A stretch of 24,270 nt of DNA from Gp7-AA10 sp035636095 (GTDB lineage: Bacteria; Acidobacteriota; Thermoanaerobaculia; Gp7-AA8), in NCBI GenBank assembly GCA_035636095.1, contig DASPZU010000005.1, forward strand, positions 1-24,270. The letters are read 5' to 3'. The stretch's first letter is position 1, and every line of letters begins with the position of its first letter. The notes under the pieces were generated by a model, which was not told where the DNA came from, did not search any database, and saw nothing but the letters and a program-made list of their open reading frames with translations. Below, one piece after another: positions 1 to 6,371 of the stretch. The translations under genes were made by a program, and so were the position numbers.

Positions 1-5
1 CGCGG

Positions 6-242
6 TCAGTGGTCGAGCTCCGAGCCGCTCTGCGACCCGCGATCGCTGCCGAGGTCGCCCTCGAGGTCGCTCGAACTGCCCTTGTCGTTCTGCATGCCGC
101 CCGAGTCCTTGCGACTCGGCTCGTTGTCCCAACTCTCTGAACCTTTGTCCCCCTGGTCGAAGCTGCTCTCGGATTCAATATCGCTGGACGAGTCAGACGA
201 CTTATCGCTGTCCAAGTCTTTGTCTCGGTCACGGTAGTCCAT
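6..242 (-). CDS. Small acidic Ser/Asp-rich disordered protein
   Basis: I do not recognise this 78-residue protein. By my count it has 17 Asp, 6 Glu and 20 Ser against 5 Lys and 4 Arg, giving a net charge near -14. It has no hydrophobic stretch, signal peptide or Cys, and it should be intrinsically disordered. The coding call rests mainly on a strong Shine-Dalgarno AGGAGG at 249-254 (minus strand), 6 nt before the ATG. Low complexity alone can create a false ORF, but such a well-placed ribosome site argues for translation. It lies 69 bp downstream of the SIMPL gene on the same strand and could share its transcript. Possible roles such as ion binding or stress protection are guesses with no direct support. 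Confidence 0.6.
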   Translation of the reverse strand: MDYRDRDKDLDSDKSSDSSSDIESESSFDQGDKGSESWDNEPSRKDSGGMQNDKGSSSDLEGDLGSDRGSQSGSELDH

Positions 243-298
243 TGCAAACCTCCTCTATTAAGGTTGCGGCCGTTCGCACGACCATAATTATTGAGTGC

Positions 299-313
299 AA
301 CGGCAGTGCCGTT
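299..313. other. Short perfect dyad overlapping the SIMPL stop codon
   Basis: AACGGCA-G-TGCCGTT is a perfect inverted repeat with 7-nt arms and a 1-nt centre. It overlaps the TAA of the SIMPL gene (312-314). As RNA only a shorter stem could form, and there is no U-run after it on the minus strand, so it is a weak terminator candidate at best. A protein-binding dyad is the alternative. Confidence 0.25.
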
Positions 314-1028
314 AGCGCATTTCGAAAACGACTGAGATCGTATAAGCGAGCTCACGCGTGCCGCTCTCGACAGGAACCTGACTGATCGCTTCCGCCTTCG
401 CAGCCATCACGCCAACGGGCATCGGACGGATGGGGGGCGGGAGCGTTTCAGCTCCTTCCGTGATCATCATGGCCCGGCCCAAGGCTCGACCGGCGGCCTG
501 AGCGAGCAAGGTGGCCTTGGCGCGGGCGTCGTCAAACGCCGCGCGCAGACCTTGATCGCGGCCGCGAGAGGGATCCGAAACTTCGAAATTGAGCCCCGAG
601 GTCTCATTGACACCGGCGTTGAGCGCGACCTGAAGGAGGCGGCCCGCGGCTCCGATGTCTTTCTTTGTCACGCTGACCGAGTTCGAAGCTTGATAGCCGA
701 CCACCCGCGGCGGCTGGCCCTGCTCATAAACCTGCTGCGGATAAATGGAGAAATTCGATGTGCGAAGCTCTTGATCGGTCGCGCCGGCTTTCTTCAGCGC
801 CGCGACAGCGTTGGCCATCTTGGTGTTGTTTTGATTGACTGCCTCTTCGACCGTCGGCGCGGTGGTATGCACGCCGGCCGTGAACGTGAATCGATCGGGA
901 ATCAAGGTGGCTTTTCCGGTGCCGGTCACGCTGATCGTTTCCGGCGGCGCAGTTTCGCGCGGCGGTTGGGTCACCGTTTGTGCCGCGATCGGAGTGGCAA
1001 TGAGCAGGAGCGACAGAAATCTTTTCAT
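312..1028 (-). CDS. SIMPL (DUF541) domain secreted protein
   Basis: The 238-residue protein begins with a signal peptide (MKRFLSLLLIATPIAA, cleavage near residue 16), so the mature protein is exported. Residues about 30-236 match the SIMPL/DUF541 family. Visible family signs are the opening ISVTGTGKATLIPDRFTF segment, a central AVAALKKAGATDQELRTSNFSIYP stretch broken around residue 85, and a C-terminal beta-rich end. SIMPL proteins form oligomeric periplasmic or envelope assemblies; their biochemical role is poorly defined and nothing here narrows it. The start is supported by GGAGGT located 3 nt before the ATG on the minus strand. The gene starts head-to-head with the ferredoxin gene, only 27 nt apart. 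Confidence 0.85.
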   Translation of the reverse strand: MKRFLSLLLIATPIAAQTVTQPPRETAPPETISVTGTGKATLIPDRFTFTAGVHTTAPTVEEAVNQNNTKMANAVAALKKAGATDQELRTSNFSIYPQQVYEQGQPPRVVGYQASNSVSVTKKDIGAAGRLLQVALNAGVNETSGLNFEVSDPSRGRDQGLRAAFDDARAKATLLAQAAGRALGRAMMITEGAETLPPPIRPMPVGVMAAKAEAISQVPVESGTRELAYTISVVFEMR

Positions 1029-1055
1029 GCAACCTCCAGGTTCAGTGACAAGACA

Positions 1056-1286
1056 GTGGCAGATCCCAACGACAAGGTTCCGGGCCAGGCGGCGGGACGA
1101 TATTACGTCGATTCACAATGCATCGACTGCGACCTTTGCCGGGAGACCGCGCCCGCGAATTTCATCCGCAATGACGAGCAGGGATTCTCGTACGTCTACA
1201 AGCAGCCGGAAACCGGCGAGGAAGAGACTCTTTGCAAGGATGCGATGGACAACTGCCCGGTCGAAGCGATCGGAAATGATGGCTAG
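1056..1286 (+). CDS. Small 4Fe-4S-type ferredoxin
   Basis: This is a 76-residue soluble electron carrier. The N-terminus MADPNDKVPGQ, then YVDSQCIDCDLCRETAP and the C-terminal NCPVEAIGNDG are typical of short bacterial ferredoxins with the pattern CxxCxxC...CP. The visible Cys residues (CIDCDLC, the one in LCKDA and the one in NCPVEA) fit one [4Fe-4S] cluster. I chose the GTG at 1056 because the family starts with this MADPND-like segment; the open frame extends upstream but only as antisense to the SIMPL gene. No clear Shine-Dalgarno precedes it. Its TAG overlaps the stop codon of the convergent response regulator. Its redox partner is not evident from the neighbours. Confidence 0.88.
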   Translation: MADPNDKVPGQAAGRYYVDSQCIDCDLCRETAPANFIRNDEQGFSYVYKQPETGEEETLCKDAMDNCPVEAIGNDG

Positions 1287-1705
1287 TGCGTTTGCTTGTC
1301 GACGCTGACCTGATCGTGCCAGTCGTCCGCCAGTAGCACCTCGATCAGCTCCTGCAGTTCTTCCATGTGAAAGGGCTTGGTGAGCGCGGCGGTCATGTTG
1401 TTGCCTTTGGTGATGGTCAGGATGTCGCCTTTGCCGGATGCCACCACCACCGGCGTCTGTTTTCCCTGCGCCAGATACCACGTGATCCATTCCTCTCCCG
1501 ACATTCCCGGAAGATTGAGATCGAGCAGAATCAGGCGCGTATCGGGATGGCTCTGCAGAAGACTCATTCCTTCAACGGCGCCGGCAGCGGACAGCACTTC
1601 GTAACCGCGCTTTTGTAAAAAGGCTTTGTAAAGGGAAAGGACTTCGGGATCGTCTTCAATCGCGAGGATCTTGTTGTTCTTCAGCTGGCTCACCTGCAAC
1701 TGCAT
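1283..1705 (-). CDS. Single-domain response regulator (CheY-like receiver)
   Basis: The 140-residue protein is one receiver domain with no output domain. The acidic pair is D18/D19 (AIEDDPE), the phosphoacceptor is D62 in LILLDLNLPG, the switch Ser is S90 (VVVASGKG), and the conserved Lys is K110 in LTKPF. All catalytic positions are present, so it should be phosphorylated by a histidine kinase, and no kinase is encoded nearby. It may act by protein contacts, as in chemotaxis or phosphorelays. AAGGAG stands about 8 nt before the ATG on the minus strand. A 17-codon ORF with a stronger ribosome site overlaps its start. The stop overlaps the convergent ferredoxin stop. Confidence 0.92.
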   Translation of the reverse strand: MQLQVSQLKNNKILAIEDDPEVLSLYKAFLQKRGYEVLSAAGAVEGMSLLQSHPDTRLILLDLNLPGMSGEEWITWYLAQGKQTPVVVASGKGDILTITKGNNMTAALTKPFHMEELQELIEVLLADDWHDQVSVDKQTH

Positions 1706-1743
1706 GCCGCGATCTCCTTCTGCCGGGCTGATGCGATTTCCAT
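1690..1743 (-). CDS. Possible 17-codon leader peptide before the response regulator
   Basis: On the minus strand a strong GAGGAGG stands 5 nt before an ATG that opens a 17-codon frame, MEIASARQKEIAACSCR, ending in TGA. The frame overlaps the first 16 nt of the response regulator gene in another reading frame. This arrangement fits translational coupling, where ribosomes ending the leader re-initiate at the regulator ATG. The peptide is not recognised. The alternative is that GAGGAGG is a chance site and only the internal AAGGAG is used. Confidence 0.4.
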   Translation of the reverse strand: MEIASARQKEIAACSCR

Positions 1744-1760
1744 GCTAACCTCCTCGTGGC

Positions 1761-2015
1761 ATGGGCGCTATCTCGTGGTTCCTTTCGGCGCTCGCGGTTT
1801 TTTCCATTGCGAGGATCGTTCCGCGCGGCCGGCCCTCAAATTATTTGCTTGAATTGACCGTAGCCATCCTGGCTGCGCTCGTGTTCGGGGCCACCGCGAC
1901 AGCGCTTGATTTTGGGGGATGGCGTGCTGCCGATTGGCGCGCGGCCGTCTTTGTTCTCCTGGGCGCTGCCTCACTCCTCGGCGGCTATCGCGCAATGCAT
2001 CTGATGCGCGCCTGA
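1761..2015 (+). CDS. Small three-helix membrane protein (GlsB/YeaQ-like)
   Basis: The 84-residue protein has three hydrophobic segments (about 3-20, 28-49 and 61-80) with short charged turns (RGRPSN; GGWRAADWR). Size and layout resemble the GlsB/YeaQ/YmgE transglycosylase-associated family, but identity is not certain; function in that family is itself poorly known. No Shine-Dalgarno precedes the ATG. TGCTAACCT at 1743-1751 looks like an extended -10 placed so that transcription could begin close to the ATG, giving a leaderless message (inference). Its TGA shares a base with the ATG of the acyltransferase (TGATG at 2013-2017), so the two are very likely co-translated. Confidence 0.7.
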   Translation: MGAISWFLSALAVFSIARIVPRGRPSNYLLELTVAILAALVFGATATALDFGGWRAADWRAAVFVLLGAASLLGGYRAMHLMRA

Positions 2016-2872
2016 TGCTGCGCGCGCTCGTAACAGTTCTGCTTCTCCTTTTGAATCTCATCATCTTCGGCACTCCGGTCGTCATCGTAGGAATCGTCAA
2101 ATTCGCCGTTCACATGACGGCGCCCCGTTCGCGCCTTCGCACCCGCGTGATCCTGATCCTGAGCGGCATCGCCGAGAAGTGGGTCGGCATGAACGATCGG
2201 ATCTTCGACTGGTTGCTGCCGACGCGGTGGGACATCGATGGCATTCCCGAAGACATCTCACGCGATCGCCACTACCTCATCATCAGCAATCACGTCTCAT
2301 GGGTCGACATCTTCACGATTTTCCGCGCCTTTCATCGGCGGGCGGCCTTCGTTCGCTTTTTCCTGAAGCGGCAGCTGATTTTCTTCCCGATCGTCGGCCA
2401 GGCGTGCTGGGCGCTCGAGTTTCCATTCATGCGCCGCCGTCCCGAAAAAAGAGAAAAAGATCTCGCCACAGCACGGCGCGCCACTCAACGCTATCGACAC
2501 ATGCCTGTTGCCATTGCGGCCTATCTCGAGGGAACGCGCTTTTCGGAAGAGAAGCGCGTCGATCAGGATTCGCCCTACGCGCATCTCCTTCGTCCGCGTG
2601 TCGGCGCGATCTCGTTCGTTCTCGCCAGCCTGTGGGATCAGCTCGACGCGACCATCGATGTCACCCTCGCCTACCCTGGCGGAGACGTCACGATGTGGCA
2701 GTTTCTCAGCGGACAAGTCGAACGCATTGTCGTGCGGGCACGCCGGCTCGATGTGCCCCCCGAGTTTTTCACTCCGGAGGTCACCGAGCCGGGCCCTGCG
2801 CGCGATCGATTCAAAGTGTGGATCGAATCGATCTGGCGGGAGAAGGACGCCCTTCTCGCTACTTTAATTTGA
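2015..2872 (+). CDS. YihG-type 1-acyl-glycerophosphate acyltransferase (PlsC family)
   Basis: The 285-residue membrane-associated protein should transfer an acyl chain to a lysophospholipid. An N-terminal membrane segment (about 4-33) is followed by the catalytic NHVSWVD motif (residues 92-98, HX4D type) and the substrate motif EGTRF (172-176). The segments FLKRQL, ACWALEFPFM and the ending WREKDALLATLI match the E. coli YihG branch rather than ordinary PlsC, as does the length. The open frame extends upstream, but the ATG at 2015 gives the family's N-terminus and overlaps the stop of the preceding membrane protein gene. Whether it sets membrane acyl composition in this organism is inference. 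Confidence 0.9.
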   Translation: MLRALVTVLLLLLNLIIFGTPVVIVGIVKFAVHMTAPRSRLRTRVILILSGIAEKWVGMNDRIFDWLLPTRWDIDGIPEDISRDRHYLIISNHVSWVDIFTIFRAFHRRAAFVRFFLKRQLIFFPIVGQACWALEFPFMRRRPEKREKDLATARRATQRYRHMPVAIAAYLEGTRFSEEKRVDQDSPYAHLLRPRVGAISFVLASLWDQLDATIDVTLAYPGGDVTMWQFLSGQVERIVVRARRLDVPPEFFTPEVTEPGPARDRFKVWIESIWREKDALLATLI

Positions 2873-2899
2873 ATCCGGCCGGGAGCGCGAAGGTCAATG

Positions 2900-2936
2900 T
2901 ACGAAAAACTTCGTTGACACTACGACAAACTTCGTA
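2900..2936. promoter_or_regulatory. Twin BlaI-type operators in the blaI-M56 promoter
   Basis: Two copies of an inverted repeat stand in tandem: TACGA-AAAACT-TCGTT at 2900-2915 (one mismatch) and the perfect TACGA-CAAACT-TCGTA at 2921-2936. Their spacing is 21 bp, two helical turns. A further TACGA half-site lies at 2952-2956. The second copy lies between the -35 and -10, so a bound repressor would block polymerase. Autoregulation by BlaI-family repressors through such dyads is established; that this BlaI binds here is inference. Confidence 0.75.
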
Positions 2937-2940
2937 TAGA
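2914..2940 (+). promoter_or_regulatory. Sigma-70-like promoter of the blaI-M56-repeat operon
   Basis: A perfect -35 TTGACA is at 2914-2919. The -10 is either TATAGA at 2935-2940 (15-bp spacer) or TAGATT at 2937-2942 (17-bp spacer). The ATG at 2965 follows, with GAGG at 2955-2958 as ribosome site. Confidence 0.65.
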
Positions 2941-2964
2941 TTCCGACGTACTACGAGGTGACAC

Positions 2965-3354
2965 ATGGTTGACCGCCAACCACCCCGCCCCACCGATGCC
3001 GAGCTGGCCATCCTTTCCGTGTTGTGGGAGCGCGGGCCGAGCACCGTTCGCGACGTGCATGACGAGCTGAATCTCCACACCGCGACCGGCTATACAACGG
3101 TGTTGAAGCTGTTGCAGATCATGACGGAGAAGGGACTCGTCGTTCGCGACGAGACGCAGCGGGCGCATATTTACGAGGCGCGATACAGCGAGCAGAAAAC
3201 GCAGCGCCAGCTCCTGTCGGATCTGGTCGATCGCGCCTTCGGGGGTTCGGCGGCCAAACTGGTGATGCAGGCGCTTTCGGGCCGCAGGGCCAATCCCGAT
3301 GAATTGATGTTGATTCGAAACCTTCTCGATCGGCTCGAAGGAGAGACGAAATGA
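2965..3354 (+). CDS. blaI: BlaI/MecI/CopY-family transcriptional repressor
   Basis: The 129-residue protein is a winged-helix repressor. Family signs in order are PTDAELAILSVLWERGPSTVRDV (helices 1-2, about residues 9-31), the recognition helix region TATGYTTVLKLLQIM (about 39-53), the wing and KGLV/RAHIYEA segment, and the C-terminal dimer helices with DLVDRAFGGSAAKLVMQAL. In BlaI/MecI systems a membrane M56 protease triggers repressor cleavage near the dimer region and relieves repression. Its ATG has GAGG 6 nt upstream. The stop overlaps the M56 start by 4 nt (ATGA at 3351-3354), a fixed arrangement in such pairs. The symbol denotes the family; the target regulon need not be beta-lactam resistance. 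Confidence 0.93.
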   Translation: MVDRQPPRPTDAELAILSVLWERGPSTVRDVHDELNLHTATGYTTVLKLLQIMTEKGLVVRDETQRAHIYEARYSEQKTQRQLLSDLVDRAFGGSAAKLVMQALSGRRANPDELMLIRNLLDRLEGETK

Positions 3355-5237
3355 CCGGCATCGAATCGCTCCTGACTGGACCTCTCGTTCAGGCAATCGG
3401 CTGGGCGCTGCTGCATTTGCTTTGGCAGGGTGTCCTGGTGGCCGCAATTCTCGCGGCAACGCTGGCGCTGCTTCAGCGACAGAGCGCGAATGCGCGATAT
3501 CTCGCCTCTTGTGGCGCCCTCGTCCTGCTGGTGGCGTTAGGGGCGGCGACCGGCTATCGAGCCTACGACTCGCACACCTTCGTCGTCACGTCCGGGACTT
3601 CGTCTTACGTCCTCGAAGATTCTTCGAGTACGGCGGACGAAGTGACGGCATCGCCGGAGCCGGCCGCGCCGGCGGCAGCCTCGACGACCTGGCGTGACGG
3701 TTTCTTTTCCGCGCTGGCCTACGCCGGCGCGCATCTGGCGCAAATCGTCGCGATCTGGCTCGCCGGCGTTTTGATTCTTTCGACGCGCCTGATCATCGGT
3801 TGGATCGGCGCGCATCGACTGGCCACCCGGCGTTCCCACGCTGCCGGCGAGCAATGGCATCGCTCGCTCCATGGCATCGCGAATGCGTTGCATCTGCGCC
3901 GTTCGATCATGCTTCTCGAGTCGGCAGCCGTGGAAGTGCCCACCGTCGTCGGCTGGCTGCGACCTGTGGTCTTGCTTCCTGTGGCGTCGCTCTCCGGCCT
4001 TTCGATGCAGCAGATCGAAATGGTGCTGGCCCATGAGCTGGCGCATATTCGCCGACACGACTTCATCGTCAACCTGATGCAATCGGTCGTCGAGACTCTG
4101 CTCTTTTATCACCCTGCTGTTTGGTGGATTTCGCGGCGCATTCGCATCGAGCGCGAACACTGCTGCGACGATCTGGCGGTGGCGGTGTTCGGCGATCCGG
4201 TGCAGTACGCGCGTGCGCTGACCCGTTTCGAGGAATTGCGTCTGGGCGCACAGAGCGTGCTGGCCGCCAACGGTGGCTCGCTGATCGCGCGCATTCGGCG
4301 TCTCGTCGTTGCGAAAGCGGAATCGGCGAATTGGTCGTCGCGTTGGGCGGCCGGCGCCGCGCTGATCACGGTCGTGGCGGTCGTTCTCATCGCTCCGGCA
4401 CTTCCTCTCTTCGCCAATCGCGACGCGCAAACGCCGAAACCTGCTCCCGCTCCAACCGCCCCGCCTCGCACTGACGAACTCAAAACCGACTGCAAAGACA
4501 AAGCGAAAGAGTGCGACAAAAAATCGGGAGCCGAGGTCGACGTGGAAGCGGATTCCGAGGAATCGAGCGACGAGGCCGACGACGCGAGCATGGAAGTCGA
4601 TTCGGAAGATCCGCCCACTCCTCCGGCGGCGGCGCCCGTGGTTTCAGTCCGGCCGGTCGTTGCACCGCGCGTTGCGATCGCTGCGCCCGCCATCGCGGTC
4701 GCGCCCATGGTGCAGGTCGATATCGAGGCCATGGTCGATCGAGCGATGGAGCGTGTCGAAGCGCAGGAAAATCGCCGTCACCCCAAGATCGGCGAAGGCG
4801 GCAAGCTCTCGGTTGATGACCTGATCGAGTTGCGCACGGCCGGCGTCGATCCGAAATACATCGAAGAAATGCGGAGCGTATTCTCCGACCTGTCGCTCGA
4901 CGACCTCGTCTCGATGAAGTTGCAGGGCGTGACGCCCGCTTACATCAAGGATATGGCAGGTGCCGGCTATTCAAAGCTCACAGCAAAAGAGCTGATCTCG
5001 ATGCGCATCCAGGGCGTGTCCCCGAAGTACGTTCAGGATCTGGCCAGCGCCGGTTACAAGAATTTGTCGCCGCGCGATCTGATCTCAATGCGGATCCAGG
5101 GCGTCGACGCGAACTTTGTGAAGTCTCTGGCCGACGCCGGTTATACAAATCTCACGGCCAAGGAATTGATCCGCTTGCGCGTGAGCGGCGTCGACGCCGA
5201 TTTCATTCGCGAGCTCTCGAAGTATCGAACCAAGTAA
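3351..5237 (+). CDS. BlaR1-like M56 metallopeptidase with C-terminal repeat domain
   Basis: The 628-residue protein is the membrane sensor-protease partner of the upstream repressor. Membrane segments lie near 12-40, 51-70, 118-150 and 336-356. The zinc site HELAH is at 228-232, with E269 in IEREHCCDD as likely third ligand. After the last membrane segment comes a Pro-rich and then strongly acidic linker (about 361-425), a Val/Ala/Pro-rich stretch, and five tandem repeats of about 29 residues (about 486-628) built on DLISMRIQGVxxxYVxDL. By BlaR1 topology the C-terminal part is outside the cytoplasm. The penicillin-binding sensor of true BlaR1 is absent, so the signal is unlikely to be a beta-lactam. 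The next gene encodes a secreted protein made of the same repeat. Confidence 0.92.
   Translation: MTGIESLLTGPLVQAIGWALLHLLWQGVLVAAILAATLALLQRQSANARYLASCGALVLLVALGAATGYRAYDSHTFVVTSGTSSYVLEDSSSTADEVTASPEPAAPAAASTTWRDGFFSALAYAGAHLAQIVAIWLAGVLILSTRLIIGWIGAHRLATRRSHAAGEQWHRSLHGIANALHLRRSIMLLESAAVEVPTVVGWLRPVVLLPVASLSGLSMQQIEMVLAHELAHIRRHDFIVNLMQSVVETLLFYHPAVWWISRRIRIEREHCCDDLAVAVFGDPVQYARALTRFEELRLGAQSVLAANGGSLIARIRRLVVAKAESANWSSRWAAGAALITVVAVVLIAPALPLFANRDAQTPKPAPAPTAPPRTDELKTDCKDKAKECDKKSGAEVDVEADSEESSDEADDASMEVDSEDPPTPPAAAPVVSVRPVVAPRVAIAAPAIAVAPMVQVDIEAMVDRAMERVEAQENRRHPKIGEGGKLSVDDLIELRTAGVDPKYIEEMRSVFSDLSLDDLVSMKLQGVTPAYIKDMAGAGYSKLTAKELISMRIQGVSPKYVQDLASAGYKNLSPRDLISMRIQGVDANFVKSLADAGYTNLTAKELIRLRVSGVDADFIRELSKYRTK
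4806..5237 (+). repeat. Five 29-residue coding repeats in the M56 sensor domain
   Basis: Five consecutive units begin LSVDD, LSLDD, LTAKE, LSPRD and LTAKE, and each carries the core SMRIQGV or a variant, followed by a helix-like YVxDLASAGY segment. The DNA also repeats, with ATGCGGATCCAGGGCGT-like blocks. Each unit reads as two short helices joined at the GV turn; this is inferred from the pattern of hydrophobic residues. Confidence 0.88.
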
Positions 5238-5259
5238 GCAGACAGCGTCGGAGGCTGGT

Positions 5260-6198
5260 ATGCGCCGTTCCCTGCTGGTGGTGTCGCTTTTCTCACTCGC
5301 CATTCCCGCCTTTGCATCCGCGCAGATTCGCGGGGCCTGGTCCGCTTTGGTCAAGGGCGACCGCGTTCACTTGAACATGACGCGTGAGCACAGCAATTGG
5401 GGGCGCACGTTGCCCCGCACGGATTTGACGATCGCGGATAACGCATTAAATTCGGCGACCGAGACTCCAGTGCACTTCGCGTTCAATCGCGACGCCGGCA
5501 CGATCGATTTCACAGGCACATTCCTGAATGGCGAAGGCGTCGGCCGCTTCAACTTCACTCCCAGCCGTTCCTACCTCCAGACACTCCAGTCGCTCGCTGT
5601 TTCGACCGACTCGAACATGGATGACGACGATCTCTTCTCGCTGGCGATGCACGACGTGTCGACAGCCTTCATTCGCGAGATGCAGTCCCTCGGCTATCGC
5701 GAGAACCTCGATGGCTACATTGCCTTCCGCATCCATGGCGTGACCGCCGACTTCGTTCGCGAACTGAAATCGCTGGGCCATGAAAAGCTATCGGCCGATG
5801 ATCTGGTCGCGTTTGGCATTCACGGTGTCACTCCCCAATTCGTCCGCGAGATGAAAGCTCTCGGATACCGCCTGGAAGCGGATGATCTGGTGGCCTTTCG
5901 CATTCACGGCGTCACCGCTGATTTCGCGCGTCTGATGAAAGACTATGGCGTGAAAGATCTGTCCGCGGACCAGCTGGTCGCGATGCGGATCCATGGGGTC
6001 TCGACCGATTTCGTGCGCGAGCTTCGCGACCTCGGCTACAACGGCCTTTCCTCCGACGATCTCGTCTCCATGCGGATCCACGGCGTGACAACGCGCTTCA
6101 TCCGCGAGCTTGCCGATGCCGGCTATCACGGCATTCCCGTGGATAAATTGGTGGAAATGCGGATCCACGGAATTGAAGCGCCACACCCGCGGCGCTGA
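5260..6198 (+). CDS. Secreted protein with repeats matching the M56 sensor domain
   Basis: The 312-residue protein has a signal peptide (residues 1-21, cleavage at FASA-Q). Residues about 23-108 form a compact, probably beta-rich domain (GAWSALVKGDRVHLNM, TIDFTGTFLNGEGVGRFNF). From about 122 there are six complete repeats and one partial repeat of 26-29 residues with the core DLVAMRIHGVTTDFVREL and an ending LGY or AGY. They are the same repeat type as in the C-terminus of the upstream M56 protein. GGAGG stands upstream of the ATG, and the gene follows the M56 gene by 22 bp, so it is in the same operon. A ligand, decoy or co-assembly partner for the M56 receptor is inference; I know no established function for the repeat. 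Confidence 0.85.
   Translation: MRRSLLVVSLFSLAIPAFASAQIRGAWSALVKGDRVHLNMTREHSNWGRTLPRTDLTIADNALNSATETPVHFAFNRDAGTIDFTGTFLNGEGVGRFNFTPSRSYLQTLQSLAVSTDSNMDDDDLFSLAMHDVSTAFIREMQSLGYRENLDGYIAFRIHGVTADFVRELKSLGHEKLSADDLVAFGIHGVTPQFVREMKALGYRLEADDLVAFRIHGVTADFARLMKDYGVKDLSADQLVAMRIHGVSTDFVRELRDLGYNGLSSDDLVSMRIHGVTTRFIRELADAGYHGIPVDKLVEMRIHGIEAPHPRR
5622..6180 (+). repeat. Six and a half 29-residue coding repeats in the secreted protein
   Basis: Units begin DDLFSLAMHDV, YIAFRIHGV, DLVAFGIHGV, DLVAFRIHGV, QLVAMRIHGV and DLVSMRIHGV, with a final partial KLVEMRIHGI. The first unit is the most divergent. The His in RIHGV replaces the Gln of RIQGV found in the M56 copies, so each protein has homogenised its own set while keeping a common frame. 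Confidence 0.87.
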
Positions 6199-6371
6199 CG
6201 GCGGACCAACTTTTGCGGCGAAGGCGCGGTAATTGTGGATAGCGTCTCGCAGTAGAGAGGACGGCCGATTCTCCTGTACAATCGTCTGTCCAAATAACCG
6301 CAAATTCTGAAGCTGTCGGCACGGGAGTTCGTGGGGAGAGGGCGACCGCTGGCTTCGAGGAAAGGTTACCG
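6199..6371. other. 173-bp intergenic region before the giant secreted protein
   Basis: This is the longest gene-free stretch in the window. It must hold the end of the blaI operon and probably the promoter for the next gene. TACAAT at 6277-6282 is a -10-like hexamer but has no good -35 at 16-18 bp. GAGGAAAGG at 6357-6365 is the ribosome site for the ATG at 6372. I see no strong terminator hairpin. Confidence 0.35.

Noticed and set aside
552..1055. Long N-terminal extension of the ferredoxin frame
   Set aside because: This part is antisense to the SIMPL gene and shows no ferredoxin similarity; the family N-terminus begins at the GTG at 1056.
3537..4430. 297-codon open frame on the minus strand
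   Set aside because: Antisense to the M56 peptidase core that contains HELAH and the membrane segments; composition is that of a shadow frame.
3351..5237. True beta-lactam sensor BlaR1
   Set aside because: The protease core and pairing with BlaI fit, but the C-terminal penicillin-binding domain with SxxK and KTG-type motifs is not present.
4806..6180. Regularly spaced DNA repeats as a CRISPR array
   Set aside because: The period is about 87 nt, the units vary, and they encode in-frame 29-residue protein repeats in two genes.
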